Source: Candidatus Omnitrophota bacterium (GTDB lineage: Bacteria > Omnitrophota > Gorgyraeia > Zapsychrales > Fredricksoniimonadaceae). From it: a DNA stretch of 44,128 nucleotides. The notes beneath the pieces were generated by a model. It was not told where the DNA came from, made no database searches, and saw nothing but the letters and a program-made list of their open reading frames with translations. Below, in pieces: positions 1 to 8,563 of this stretch (position 1 is its first letter; each line of letters begins with the position of its first letter). The position numbers were made by a program, and so were the translations under genes. The stretch lies in assembly GCA_021731625.1 (NCBI GenBank), contig JAKFXC010000005.1, positions 1 to 44,128 of the forward strand. The letters run 5' to 3'.

Positions 1-713
1 CGATCGATCCGGGTGCTAAAGACCCCTAAAAAAAGCCGGGGGGTCAGCGGCAAAGAAATTTTCCAGCATTCTTTCAAGACCTGCCAATCAAAATGCAGAG
101 GGCTGTGCGCATGCACTTTCCATCCCAAGACCAGGCACATCACCACGAAGGCGAAAAATTTTGCCAGCAAAATCCCTGCCACCGACCAGTGAAACCCCAA
201 CAAAAACAACAAGGTCAAGCCCAGATATAAAAAACAATTGATCAACGTAAACTTCAAGTAAAGCACCGGCTCCTTGCGGTTGCGGTAAAACGACATGAAC
301 AATTCATAAACCAGTGAAAAGAAAGAGCCGCATAAATCTAAAGCCAAAATCTCCGATTTGCCCGGCAGCCGAAAAATCAAATAAGACAATTGGTCCCCCC
401 AAAAGAAGGTGGCCACCAACAGCACAATAAAATTAAAAAAAACAAAAAGCAAAATGGAATAAATAAGCTGGGAAATTTTCACCTTATCGCTGGAATAGGC
501 AAAATAATTCCGGTCAAAAGCGATATTGCTCCCCAAGAACGCGATGCCGGCCACAAAAACCGCGTAAATTTCGGACAAGGCCAGGATGCCAAAATCTTCC
601 TTGGACAAAACCCTGGTAAAAATCGGCAAAGTAAAGACCGGCACCGCCATGCTGGCCATCAGCGCCATAGTATAAAGCACTGAGCTTTTCAATTGGCCGT
701 GCGTTTTAACCAT
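1..713 (-). CDS. Wzx-type polysaccharide flippase (MOP/MATE fold), N-terminal part; runs off the window
   Basis: About 237 residues are visible from an ATG at 713; the frame stays open to base 1, so the C-terminal half is missing. The protein is very hydrophobic, with several membrane segments and short charged loops. The start resembles Wzx/RfbX proteins: a motif like PIFTRVLSKEDFGILAL near residue 30 matches the 'R.L.p.dfG' loop after the first helix, and NRKEP and LPLTP motifs follow further in. Family knowledge: such proteins flip lipid-linked glycan units across the inner membrane. The start overlaps the end of the large upstream glycosyltransferase gene by 8 bases, so translation is probably coupled. 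Its position at the end of a nonulosonate and sulfation operon suggests it exports that glycan (inference). The exact MOP subfamily cannot be decided from half a protein. Confidence 0.8.
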   Translation of the reverse strand, partial: MVKTHGQLKSSVLYTMALMASMAVPVFTLPIFTRVLSKEDFGILALSEIYAVFVAGIAFLGSNIAFDRNYFAYSSDKVKISQLIYSILLFVFFNFIVLLVATFFWGDQLSYLIFRLPGKSEILALDLCGSFFSLVYELFMSFYRNRKEPVLYLKFTLINCFLYLGLTLLFLLGFHWSVAGILLAKFFAFVVMCLVLGWKVHAHSPLHFDWQVLKECWKISLPLTPRLFLGVFSTRID

Positions 714-3700
714 CCGCGGCACCGCTGATCAAATCTTTAAACCGGTTGAGGGCCTTGCCGTCAAGGTAATTGTCGATCCGGCCTCGGATGTGGGCATTCA
801 AATACGCGGCATATTCTTCGTCAGACATCGCCAGTAGTTCTTGGACCCGCAGGTCCAGATCATTGTACCCATGGATGATCAGACCAGGGATTTTGTCGTA
901 ATCAATACCCGCATGTTTATGGCCAGATTCATACCAAAACGCTTTTTTGCCGGCGCTCAGGGCCTCCGCCGTGGGGGACGACATGCAATGGGTAATGATC
1001 AAGTCGCTGCCTGCGATGATCGTATTATTATTAGAGAAATCCAAAAAAGGTCTCGCCGTTATCTCCAGGGTCATGGGCCATGACACCCGTGGATGTGCTT
1101 TGATTTTACGCCAAAGGTCAAGGATACGTTTACCTTTTCGGGGAATAGAAATCGGAAAATCGGGGTGGCAATAAAACGTGGGGCTTTTCGAAGGTTTAAA
1201 AATAAAATAACACTGTTCATACTCACAGACAAAACGGAGCATGTCTTCGTAAAAATGTATCCCATCATCCAAACTGGTCCATTCTTGGTCCTCGATGAAC
1301 GAAGTGTCGAAAACGCCGATGATTTTCTTGCCGTGGAATTGCGTGATGTGGGGAAAATATTTTGTCCATAAATCCAGGGTCATTTGCGGGGTCATCTTTT
1401 GGCGGATCAGCTGACCGTAAAGCGAACCAATGGCGAAATAATTGCCCACATTTTGGTGGTGCATTTTGTAATACGCGATCACTTCATTATTAAACCCGGC
1501 AAAATAATCGTACACCAAAAAAGACCAAAGCACATGGCGCACCGGAGAAGCGTCACGGTTCCTGGATAAAAAGTAGGCCCCCCCTAAAAAGCAGGAATAA
1601 TTCCAGGACTGTTTCCCCTTTTGTCGCAAGAGAAGGTTGACCGCGCAGGTCTGTATGTTTTCCTGGTTTGTGAAGATCAGTTTTTTAAAGTCCACCTTTT
1701 GGAGGACCAAGTTCCAATCGCAGTACCTTTGAACGCAGATGAAATACACCCGCCATAGGGTACTTGGTTCACCCACCGCCCAGATGGCCTGGCCTAAACT
1801 TTTGAATAGGGACGCAAAAAATGCGGTGTCCCAATGCCGCCGCACCAAATGTTGAAAATTTAGGTCCTTTTTAACGCGGATAAAAAACCGTCCCTTGCGT
1901 TCTTGTTTGTGCACCAAGGCTTCCGGCAAACCGCTCTGGTCGATGAATACCGTGTTTTGAACGGTAAACTGCTTGTCATCGATCATAAAGTCATACCCGC
2001 GGTCCCCGCTGTGCTCCACCTCGATGTAAGACCCGACCAGTACCCCGTATGCGTAAGTGGCAGGAGCGAAGGGTTCATGAGACAAAGCACCGATGGTGCT
2101 TGCCAGCCAGCGGATTGAAACATACACCACCGCAGCGGCCTGGAACATGGTCTTGCGGACAATTTCCTTAAACATTTGCCAATGGTCATGCACCACACGG
2201 ATCCCCTCAGGCAAGGGTTTAGAAAAACCGGCCTTAGCTTGTAAAAACTTTTGCACGTAGGTGTATTGCTCGGAAATAAAAATTATTTCTGCCCCCGGTG
2301 AAGCTTTGGCCAATTTCGTCAAATGGTCCTGCATATAAAAAAACTTATAAATTTCTTCCGCTAAACCGCGGCGAAATAAGAATGAAACATCACTGGTTGC
2401 ATAGAGCGCAGCTGCCGAGCGGTAAAGGCCGGTCTTTTCTATAAAACCAAGTAATCCTTGGCAAAGGTCTATGGCAGGCCCATAGATTTGAGAACATGAA
2501 CTGATGTAAATGCGGTGCAATTGCCCTGAATCCAAAAATGGCTTCAGGTATTTCTTTTGCTTGGTCTTAAATTCCCAGTCAAAAACACTGATCCGGGCAC
2601 GGGCCTTTGCCCAACGTTTAAATTCACCGAAATTGCTCCAGGAAATATTCTCAAAAACGACGATTTTTTGATTACTTTTATCATGGAGAATGCCTTCTAA
2701 GACCCCTCTGAAACGCCCCGCCGTCCCCTCATCCAAAAAAGGGTCAAATTCCTTAATGATCAGGGACCAATCTCCCATGTTTGCAATTTGGGCGTCCTGA
2801 TTGCGGAATCCCTGTAGGTCCTTCAATACCCCTTCCAAATTGGGGTAAACGATCCTTGAGCGGGCGTATAAAGCGTCTTGAATATTTCGCCGCCCACAAC
2901 TATTGATCAAGACCGTCCGCTTGCCCAACAATGCACCTTCCAGAGGGGCGGTCGCTCCGGTATGGTGTCCGATCACCATATCGCCGGCCAACGCGGCCTC
3001 GGCGGGAAACACCCGGTTACGATGGGTCCCGTGTTTGAGTTCCACATATCTTCCGGTAGCTATGGCCTTTTGACGCAATGGTTCCAAAATTTTAAGATGT
3101 TCCGGAAGATTAAACATATATTGCGTCTTAAGGACCAATCCCACGGTCGGGTCTTCCAATACTAGACGAAAAAGCAATTCGAATTCATGGATCTGCTCCT
3201 GTTGAGAACAAAACCCAAATTTATCCAAAGTAAAATTTTCGTCAAAATAACAAAGGATAAATTCTGCCCCATTTTTCTGCAGTGAATCCCGCAAATTTTT
3301 GGCCCGGCTGCGCACATAAGGCACCGAACCGGAGTAGATATACCCTATATCCACCAGACGTCCGGGACGCGCCTCATTTTTATTCCAAACCTGATGAAAA
3401 AAAGGTGAAAAGGTCATAAGCACATGCGCGGTGCTGACCATCGGGGCAGGTAAATATCCCTGGTTGGAATATTGGAAAGAAACCGTGGTGACGCCCAAAT
3501 CATCGGCAATCAGGCGCATGGCCTCGGTATCTGGTTTATAATTTTCCGCGGAAACAAAGGCGCTGATGTTATTTTCTTGGCATATGACCCCCAATGCCAG
3601 AGCTTTAAACAACACGGTGATAAAATCGGAAAGCACCAATTTCTCTTCGGCGCTGCCGATGAAGGCGCAATAAAAAGCCCCTACGCAGGACTTTCTTAAC

Positions 3701-4656
3701 TTGTCAAATATTTTTCCATTGGACCGCCAAGCCCGAAAAAAAATACTCGAGCTTTGCGTGATCAAATAAATGTCCTTTTTGGCCAACTCCGCGTGGTCCA
3801 GGCCTTGATTGAACTTTTGATAAAAATCATCGGCCACAATCAAGACCCGCCAACGCTGATTTTCTAATCCTCCCCACAACCAATGGGGTTGGCCCCGGTA
3901 AGAGGGGTCCGTGCTGATTTCGTCGTCTTGAAGCATCAGCACCGAGGGAAGATCTTTATGCGGGATTTGGGGGCAAGACAGACCGGAGTTCCTCTTCTTA
4001 AAGGACTCACTTAGTATTAAATAGATCGCTCGGGCGATCGCCCCAATGGCGGTCCTTTTGAGCCTTTCTGCTTTGGTGGAGGTAAAAAAACTAAGCCTGC
4101 CACCTTTGGTTTTAGCAAATAACCCTCCCCCAAAAAGCCAGGGGGTGTAAATATTCAACCGCAGAGCCGCAGGGAAAGGCCAATTCATTTTATGAAAAGC
4201 GGGGGGCCCTGCCACCACCAAAATGGCTTCCTGACCTTTAAGCAATTCAAAATATTCCACCAGTTGGGCGTACGAAATGACCCTGCCCAAAGGATGATAC
4301 AAGGCATGCGCCAGGATTTTATAAATCGTCCCGCATTTGAAGGTGGTGTTTAGTTGCGATAAAAATTTTGAACCTGCCAGGATTCTTTTGGCTTCCTTAA
4401 ATGACATTTCCGTCGTTACTTTGAGCGTACGGGACATGACCGATTCCCCGTCTTCATAAAAAAGGTGGCCGTTAAAAAATTCCTTTTCCGCCAATTGAAT
4501 GCCCCGTTTTTTAAGCCAATGCGCAAACCAACCGAACAAAAAGCCCGGGGTAACGCGGTCCAAAAGCACAATGTCTTTGACTTGGGGAAATTGCCTAAGT
4601 AGCGGCAAGATTTTCAATATCGACTTACAATTGATCTCATCACAATAAATAATCAT
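706..4656 (-). CDS. 1316-residue two-module putative surface-glycan glycosyltransferase
   Basis: I do not recognise a precise family. The protein appears to be two GT-B-like modules in tandem. Module 1 spans about residues 1-655 and has a late motif near 558-585 (GDMVIGHHTGATAPLEGALL...). Module 2 spans about 665-1316 and has an equivalent motif near 1215-1240 (AGSDLIITHCMSSPTAEALS). Both look like the 'D.vi.h.SS...Ea...Gk' sugar-nucleotide or phosphate-binding end of GT-B and CDP-glycerol-transferase-like proteins. There is no signal peptide or clear membrane helix, so it is probably cytoplasmic. The ATG at 4656 overlaps the sulfotransferase stop by 4 bases (ATGA). Between the sulfotransferase and the flippase, it is the best candidate in this operon for assembling the glycan, perhaps adding two different residues (inference). 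The module boundary was read by eye. Confidence 0.55.
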   Translation of the reverse strand: MIIYCDEINCKSILKILPLLRQFPQVKDIVLLDRVTPGFLFGWFAHWLKKRGIQLAEKEFFNGHLFYEDGESVMSRTLKVTTEMSFKEAKRILAGSKFLSQLNTTFKCGTIYKILAHALYHPLGRVISYAQLVEYFELLKGQEAILVVAGPPAFHKMNWPFPAALRLNIYTPWLFGGGLFAKTKGGRLSFFTSTKAERLKRTAIGAIARAIYLILSESFKKRNSGLSCPQIPHKDLPSVLMLQDDEISTDPSYRGQPHWLWGGLENQRWRVLIVADDFYQKFNQGLDHAELAKKDIYLITQSSSIFFRAWRSNGKIFDKLRKSCVGAFYCAFIGSAEEKLVLSDFITVLFKALALGVICQENNISAFVSAENYKPDTEAMRLIADDLGVTTVSFQYSNQGYLPAPMVSTAHVLMTFSPFFHQVWNKNEARPGRLVDIGYIYSGSVPYVRSRAKNLRDSLQKNGAEFILCYFDENFTLDKFGFCSQQEQIHEFELLFRLVLEDPTVGLVLKTQYMFNLPEHLKILEPLRQKAIATGRYVELKHGTHRNRVFPAEAALAGDMVIGHHTGATAPLEGALLGKRTVLINSCGRRNIQDALYARSRIVYPNLEGVLKDLQGFRNQDAQIANMGDWSLIIKEFDPFLDEGTAGRFRGVLEGILHDKSNQKIVVFENISWSNFGEFKRWAKARARISVFDWEFKTKQKKYLKPFLDSGQLHRIYISSCSQIYGPAIDLCQGLLGFIEKTGLYRSAAALYATSDVSFLFRRGLAEEIYKFFYMQDHLTKLAKASPGAEIIFISEQYTYVQKFLQAKAGFSKPLPEGIRVVHDHWQMFKEIVRKTMFQAAAVVYVSIRWLASTIGALSHEPFAPATYAYGVLVGSYIEVEHSGDRGYDFMIDDKQFTVQNTVFIDQSGLPEALVHKQERKGRFFIRVKKDLNFQHLVRRHWDTAFFASLFKSLGQAIWAVGEPSTLWRVYFICVQRYCDWNLVLQKVDFKKLIFTNQENIQTCAVNLLLRQKGKQSWNYSCFLGGAYFLSRNRDASPVRHVLWSFLVYDYFAGFNNEVIAYYKMHHQNVGNYFAIGSLYGQLIRQKMTPQMTLDLWTKYFPHITQFHGKKIIGVFDTSFIEDQEWTSLDDGIHFYEDMLRFVCEYEQCYFIFKPSKSPTFYCHPDFPISIPRKGKRILDLWRKIKAHPRVSWPMTLEITARPFLDFSNNNTIIAGSDLIITHCMSSPTAEALSAGKKAFWYESGHKHAGIDYDKIPGLIIHGYNDLDLRVQELLAMSDEEYAAYLNAHIRGRIDNYLDGKALNRFKDLISGAADG

Positions 4657-5840
4657 AAGCGATCAACGGGCGCCCTGGCATGGGCGCAAGCCTCACAAAT
4701 TTCGCTGAATAAAAAATGCTCAACGGTATCCTGTGCCGGCATCGGCACGTCGTTTGCCAATAAAGCGCGGCGTTTAAGTTCGTGGACATATTCTTCTTCC
4801 CAAGACGCATGTTTGCCTCTCCATCCAAGGGCAAGCCGATCATCCTCCTTCATAAAATCTAAAGACGAGGGCGACTCTCCTGATTGATATACCTGATTCT
4901 CATATCCCCAAAGCTGCATCTCCGGTCCACAGACAAATTCAATAAATTCAATGGTCTTCGGATCCAAAAACGTCTTCCAAATCGCAATGGCATCGGTATA
5001 AATTTTATTGGAGCTGATGTCGAAATGGCTATACGCCGCCCATTTTTTTCCCTCCAGGGGACGAAAATGACTCGGCTCCATCATCAAGGGATCGAAATCC
5101 ACCTCCAAGAAACTGCACAACGCCTCTGCCCAGTGCTGCGGGGAGGAAACTAAGTCCTCATACCTTAAAAAGAAAATCCTGTTCTTTAATGCCGGTGTAT
5201 TTTTCCATTTCCAGGCAAAAGCCGCATGTTTGCGCCAGTGCCGCGCGAACGAATACATCAAGGGCACCAAATGCGGATCCGTCGGCCTCAACTTTAGGGA
5301 TGAGGCCATTGAGGCGCGGGGATCCCGGATGACAACAATGAATCGGGCCGAAGGAAAAGCTTCCGCGAGGTGAGGTAAGAATTCAATCACCCAATTATCA
5401 TTTGAGCCGATCCATTTGGTTTTCGCTGCCCCATACACCTCAGCCATCAAGTCCAGGCCGCTTTGAAAAAAATCCCGGAACGAATGCCCGTCCATGCGTT
5501 GGGCAAAAGGGGCAATTTCCTTGGCTGCTAAATTCATGCGGTCCGTCAGGGCCGCTTTTAATGCGGGCTTCGCCTGCGGCGCCACCTTGAGATCCATTCC
5601 CACACTTTGAATTAAATCCAATGTCTGGAGCTTAATCGATGAATAATAATAATCGTCCAGAGGCAAGTTGGAATCAAATTTTGGATCGACGTAAAGCTTC
5701 ATGATCTGATTGCGAAATTCCCGAAACAATGGGAGAAATGGGTCGGAAGCGACTTTGACATTGCGATTCACACTTAGAATCCTCGCAAAGAACGTCGTGC
5801 CTCCCCTGGATATGCCAAATGAAAATAATGGTCGTGCCAT
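4653..5840 (-). CDS. PAPS-dependent sulfotransferase
   Basis: This 395-residue protein has both PAPS-binding signatures of the sulfotransferase superfamily. The 5'-phosphosulfate loop is at about residues 7-17 (SFGISRGGTTFF) and the 3'-phosphate motif at about 172-183 (RDPRASMASSLK). Family knowledge: these enzymes move sulfate from PAPS to a hydroxyl or amine, here most likely on a sugar of the surface glycan, because APS kinase and ATP sulfurylase genes lie directly upstream. I chose the ATG at 5840 over a GTG at 5846: AGGGAG lies at good spacing before the ATG and would be too close to the GTG. The gene begins 2 bases after the APS kinase stop, and its end overlaps the large glycosyltransferase gene by 4 bases. 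The acceptor cannot be told from sequence. Confidence 0.88.
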   Translation of the reverse strand: MARPLFSFGISRGGTTFFARILSVNRNVKVASDPFLPLFREFRNQIMKLYVDPKFDSNLPLDDYYYSSIKLQTLDLIQSVGMDLKVAPQAKPALKAALTDRMNLAAKEIAPFAQRMDGHSFRDFFQSGLDLMAEVYGAAKTKWIGSNDNWVIEFLPHLAEAFPSARFIVVIRDPRASMASSLKLRPTDPHLVPLMYSFARHWRKHAAFAWKWKNTPALKNRIFFLRYEDLVSSPQHWAEALCSFLEVDFDPLMMEPSHFRPLEGKKWAAYSHFDISSNKIYTDAIAIWKTFLDPKTIEFIEFVCGPEMQLWGYENQVYQSGESPSSLDFMKEDDRLALGWRGKHASWEEEYVHELKRRALLANDVPMPAQDTVEHFLFSEICEACAHARAPVDRL

Positions 5841-5842
5841 TC

Positions 5843-6376
5843 TCACTCCCTGGCCTTGTGTTTTATAAAATTTGCCAGCTTATCCACTGATTGTGCCAAT
5901 TGAGATTGTTCGGTGTTAAGCACAAGGTCGGCATGAAGCGGCGGCTCATACGCCACCCCGCCCCTGCATCCAATCATGTCTGCCAACTCTCCCCGACGAA
6001 ATTTCGCATATAAGCCTTTCGCGTCCCGTTCCATCACACACCCCAAACTTGCTTCAATATAAATTTCATAGTATCTCGGGGACAAGCGGGCCCGGGTCTC
6101 TTCCCGCACCTGTCGGATGGGAGAAATGATCGGCACCAAAATAATTGGAGTGGTTGTCCGCAGCTTTGCACACAACCCTGCGACAGCCCGGTTGTTGTGC
6201 ACAATATCTTCCCTTGAAAAACTCAAAGTTTTCTTCCTCTGGCCACGGACGTCATCCCCATCCACAATCCGCACCGCCATGCCTTGGGTGTGCAATCGAT
6301 CTTGCACCCCCCGGGCGATGGCCGATTTACCCGCTCCGGAAAGCCCGGTAAACCAAAAAATATGGCCCTGCTCCAT
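5843..6376 (-). CDS. cysC: adenylylsulfate (APS) kinase
   Basis: The enzyme phosphorylates APS with ATP to make PAPS, the sulfate donor. The 177-residue length is normal for a free-standing CysC. The Walker A loop GLSGAGKS is at residues 11-18. The APS-site strand has DGDDVR at 39-44 (usually DGDNVR), FSREDI follows near 53, and the late motif KGLYAKFRRGEL corresponds to the family's DPKGLYkkaR. The ATG at 6376 directly abuts the stop of the ATP sulfurylase fusion (TAAATG), and the gene is followed by the sulfotransferase. The order Sat, CysC, sulfotransferase points to a dedicated sulfation cassette and not to cysteine biosynthesis: no PAPS reductase or sulfite reductase is present in this window. 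Confidence 0.93.
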   Translation of the reverse strand: MEQGHIFWFTGLSGAGKSAIARGVQDRLHTQGMAVRIVDGDDVRGQRKKTLSFSREDIVHNNRAVAGLCAKLRTTTPIILVPIISPIRQVREETRARLSPRYYEIYIEASLGCVMERDAKGLYAKFRRGELADMIGCRGGVAYEPPLHADLVLNTEQSQLAQSVDKLANFIKHKARE

Positions 6377-8563
6377 TTAAACAAAAACTCCCTTGGTGAT
6401 TTTTTTCTGTTGCACAATCACGGCACTCACTTCCGGGCGCAACATCCATTCCGGGACCGGTTCATCATCCTCGATCATTTGCCTCAATTGGGTCCCGGAA
6501 ATGCGACGGGTGGAACCCGAATTGTGTCCGCAAAAAAAGACGTGATCGTGGCAGTCATGGCAATAAAACACCTCATCAAAAAATATGGGCTCAATTCCGA
6601 TGGAATCTAAAGATTGCATAAATTCCTGGGCTGCTACCGGACCGTAATATTGACCCACGCCGGTATGGTCGCGTCCCATAATAAAATGGCTGCACCCATA
6701 GTTCTTGCGGCACAAAGCGGTAAACACCGCCTCCCGGGGCCCGGCATATCGGGAATACGTCGGAAAACTGCCCAAAAAAACTTTCTCCGGCGGCAAATAC
6801 CCCTGTTCGATCAGCTTGGCGTAACTTGAAAAAATCACCTCGGTTAGAAAATCGCCTCTCTTTTTTTGCCCGGTGACGGGGCTGATCAAAAGTCCGTCGC
6901 AGTGGATGGCATCCAAAGCTTTCTTTTGGATCATTTCATGGCCGCGGTGGGGCACATTCCGGGTGTGGAAACCGACCACTTTGCTCCAGCCGCGGGCCTC
7001 AAAAATCCGCCGATACTCGCTGGGAGAAAATTCGTATAAAGAAAACGGGCTTTTCCTTCGTTTCACTAAGGTCAAGCGGCCGGCCAAACAATGGTCGCCC
7101 AGATGCTTGGTCCTCTCCACCCCCGGATGAGCGGCATCGTTGGTGCCAAACCATTTGAGGCACACTTCGTCCAAATCAATCTTAAATTTTTCCGCTATGT
7201 CCATGGTGGCGAATATTTCGCGCCTGGGGCCCCTTTGCAGCGCCACGGTATTTCCCCGTCGGATATGGGCAATCTCCTTGGCCCATTTCTGCAGGATAAC
7301 GGGCATGGTCCAAACTATTTTGTCGGTCAAACGATTATGGTCCAATACTCCATACAAATCACCCTTTCCCATGAAACCATCGATGGGTGAATAGGTCCCC
7401 AGGCATATTTGCTCAACGTCCATGTCCACGGTTTCAGGAACATGCAAAGCAGGTAATTTTTTCAACGCCTCCATGTCGGCATGTTCATTGAGGCGGTTGA
7501 CCAGGACCCCTCCGTGCGGATTGATCAGAGAAGATATCACATTGTCTTCCTGTTGAATAATGTCTTTGCTCAGAGCAAGCTGGTATTGGTCGATCAAACG
7601 CCGGATCATGGTCGTCGACTCAATGGGCCAATTCCCAATAGCGGTCTCAGCGGCCAAAACCAAACCATCTGCCCCCATCATCAGGGTGTTGACCACATCA
7701 TTGACTTCGGCCCGGGTGGGGGTGATCTTGTCCCGCATGGACTCCAATAGGTTGGTGGCCACATATACTTCTTTCCCCGCGCGGTTGGCTTCGCTGATGA
7801 TATGCCTCTGATAAAATGGGATCAGCGACAATGAAATTTCCCGGGAAAGATCACCGCGATCAATCAGGATGGCATCGGCGGCGCCTAAAATTTGCCTTAA
7901 TTGGGCATGCCCTTGGCGGCTTTCGATCTTGGCGATAACATTGGTCCCCTTGCCGGTGATTTTACGGAATAAGGCCACATCCTCGGCGGAATTGGCGAAT
8001 GACAAAGCATAGTTTTTAATCCCGTGTTTCTTGCCGATTTTGACCGCCTCTTTATCTTTGGGGGTGATGGCGTCCAATTTGATCCGGCGGTGCAAGGTGA
8101 CGGCCTTATTTGCGCCAATCACACCGGCAGACAAAACTTTGGCAAGCACGCGACTGTTGTCGCGACCTTTGTGTAGGGAAATCACCTGCACCAACACGGA
8201 GTTGAAATCAAGACTCAACAGGTCCCCCTCGGCCAATTGATCGATCACCAAACCCGGCTGTAAACTGATGCCATCGGCAAATGTGGCAACAGATGCCGCA
8301 ACCACCCGGACCTCCTCGTTGAGCTTCAGGAAACGTTCCTGTCCAACCGCCCCGCCTGTCCGAATTTGGGCGCCTTCAGTGTCCAAACACACAGGGGTTT
8401 GGGAATATTTTTGAATAAAAACGATGGTGGGTTCAATCTCAGAAACAGGCGTATGGGATAAATTGATGCGGAACAGGTCCACACCCAATTTCTCCAGCCG
8501 GTACAGCGTCCGGGGATTCAAAGATTTTGGGCCAATGGTGCAAAAAATCTTGATCTTTTTCAT
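6377..8563 (-). CDS. pyruvate kinase-like domain fused to ATP sulfurylase
   Basis: This is a 728-residue fusion. Residues 1 to about 335 are a pyruvate kinase catalytic part: RINLSHT at 32-38, LDTEGAQIRTG at 60-70, a B domain at roughly 70-160, IAKIES with the catalytic Lys at 212, DRGDLSREI at 235-243, TPTRAEVNDV at 281-290 and AAET at 304-307. The C-terminal allosteric domain of ordinary pyruvate kinase is absent. Residues from about 345 to the end are a full-length ATP sulfurylase of the Sat (not CysN/CysD) type, with HTRNVPHRGHE at 533-543, GRDHTGVGQYY at 630-640 and ISGTQLRQM at 689-697. Family knowledge: Sat makes APS and PPi from ATP and sulfate, and pyruvate kinase remakes ATP from ADP and PEP. 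The ATG overlaps the upstream stop (ATGA) and the stop abuts cysC. Inference: the kinase part supplies ATP locally or senses PEP or pyruvate. Confidence 0.9.
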   Translation of the reverse strand: MKKIKIFCTIGPKSLNPRTLYRLEKLGVDLFRINLSHTPVSEIEPTIVFIQKYSQTPVCLDTEGAQIRTGGAVGQERFLKLNEEVRVVAASVATFADGISLQPGLVIDQLAEGDLLSLDFNSVLVQVISLHKGRDNSRVLAKVLSAGVIGANKAVTLHRRIKLDAITPKDKEAVKIGKKHGIKNYALSFANSAEDVALFRKITGKGTNVIAKIESRQGHAQLRQILGAADAILIDRGDLSREISLSLIPFYQRHIISEANRAGKEVYVATNLLESMRDKITPTRAEVNDVVNTLMMGADGLVLAAETAIGNWPIESTTMIRRLIDQYQLALSKDIIQQEDNVISSLINPHGGVLVNRLNEHADMEALKKLPALHVPETVDMDVEQICLGTYSPIDGFMGKGDLYGVLDHNRLTDKIVWTMPVILQKWAKEIAHIRRGNTVALQRGPRREIFATMDIAEKFKIDLDEVCLKWFGTNDAAHPGVERTKHLGDHCLAGRLTLVKRRKSPFSLYEFSPSEYRRIFEARGWSKVVGFHTRNVPHRGHEMIQKKALDAIHCDGLLISPVTGQKKRGDFLTEVIFSSYAKLIEQGYLPPEKVFLGSFPTYSRYAGPREAVFTALCRKNYGCSHFIMGRDHTGVGQYYGPVAAQEFMQSLDSIGIEPIFFDEVFYCHDCHDHVFFCGHNSGSTRRISGTQLRQMIEDDEPVPEWMLRPEVSAVIVQQKKITKGVFV

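Noticed and set aside
6377-8563. Ordinary housekeeping pyruvate kinase next to a separate sat gene
   Set aside because: The two domains are in a single uninterrupted frame, the allosteric domain is missing, and the gene is embedded between glycan and sulfation genes with overlaps.
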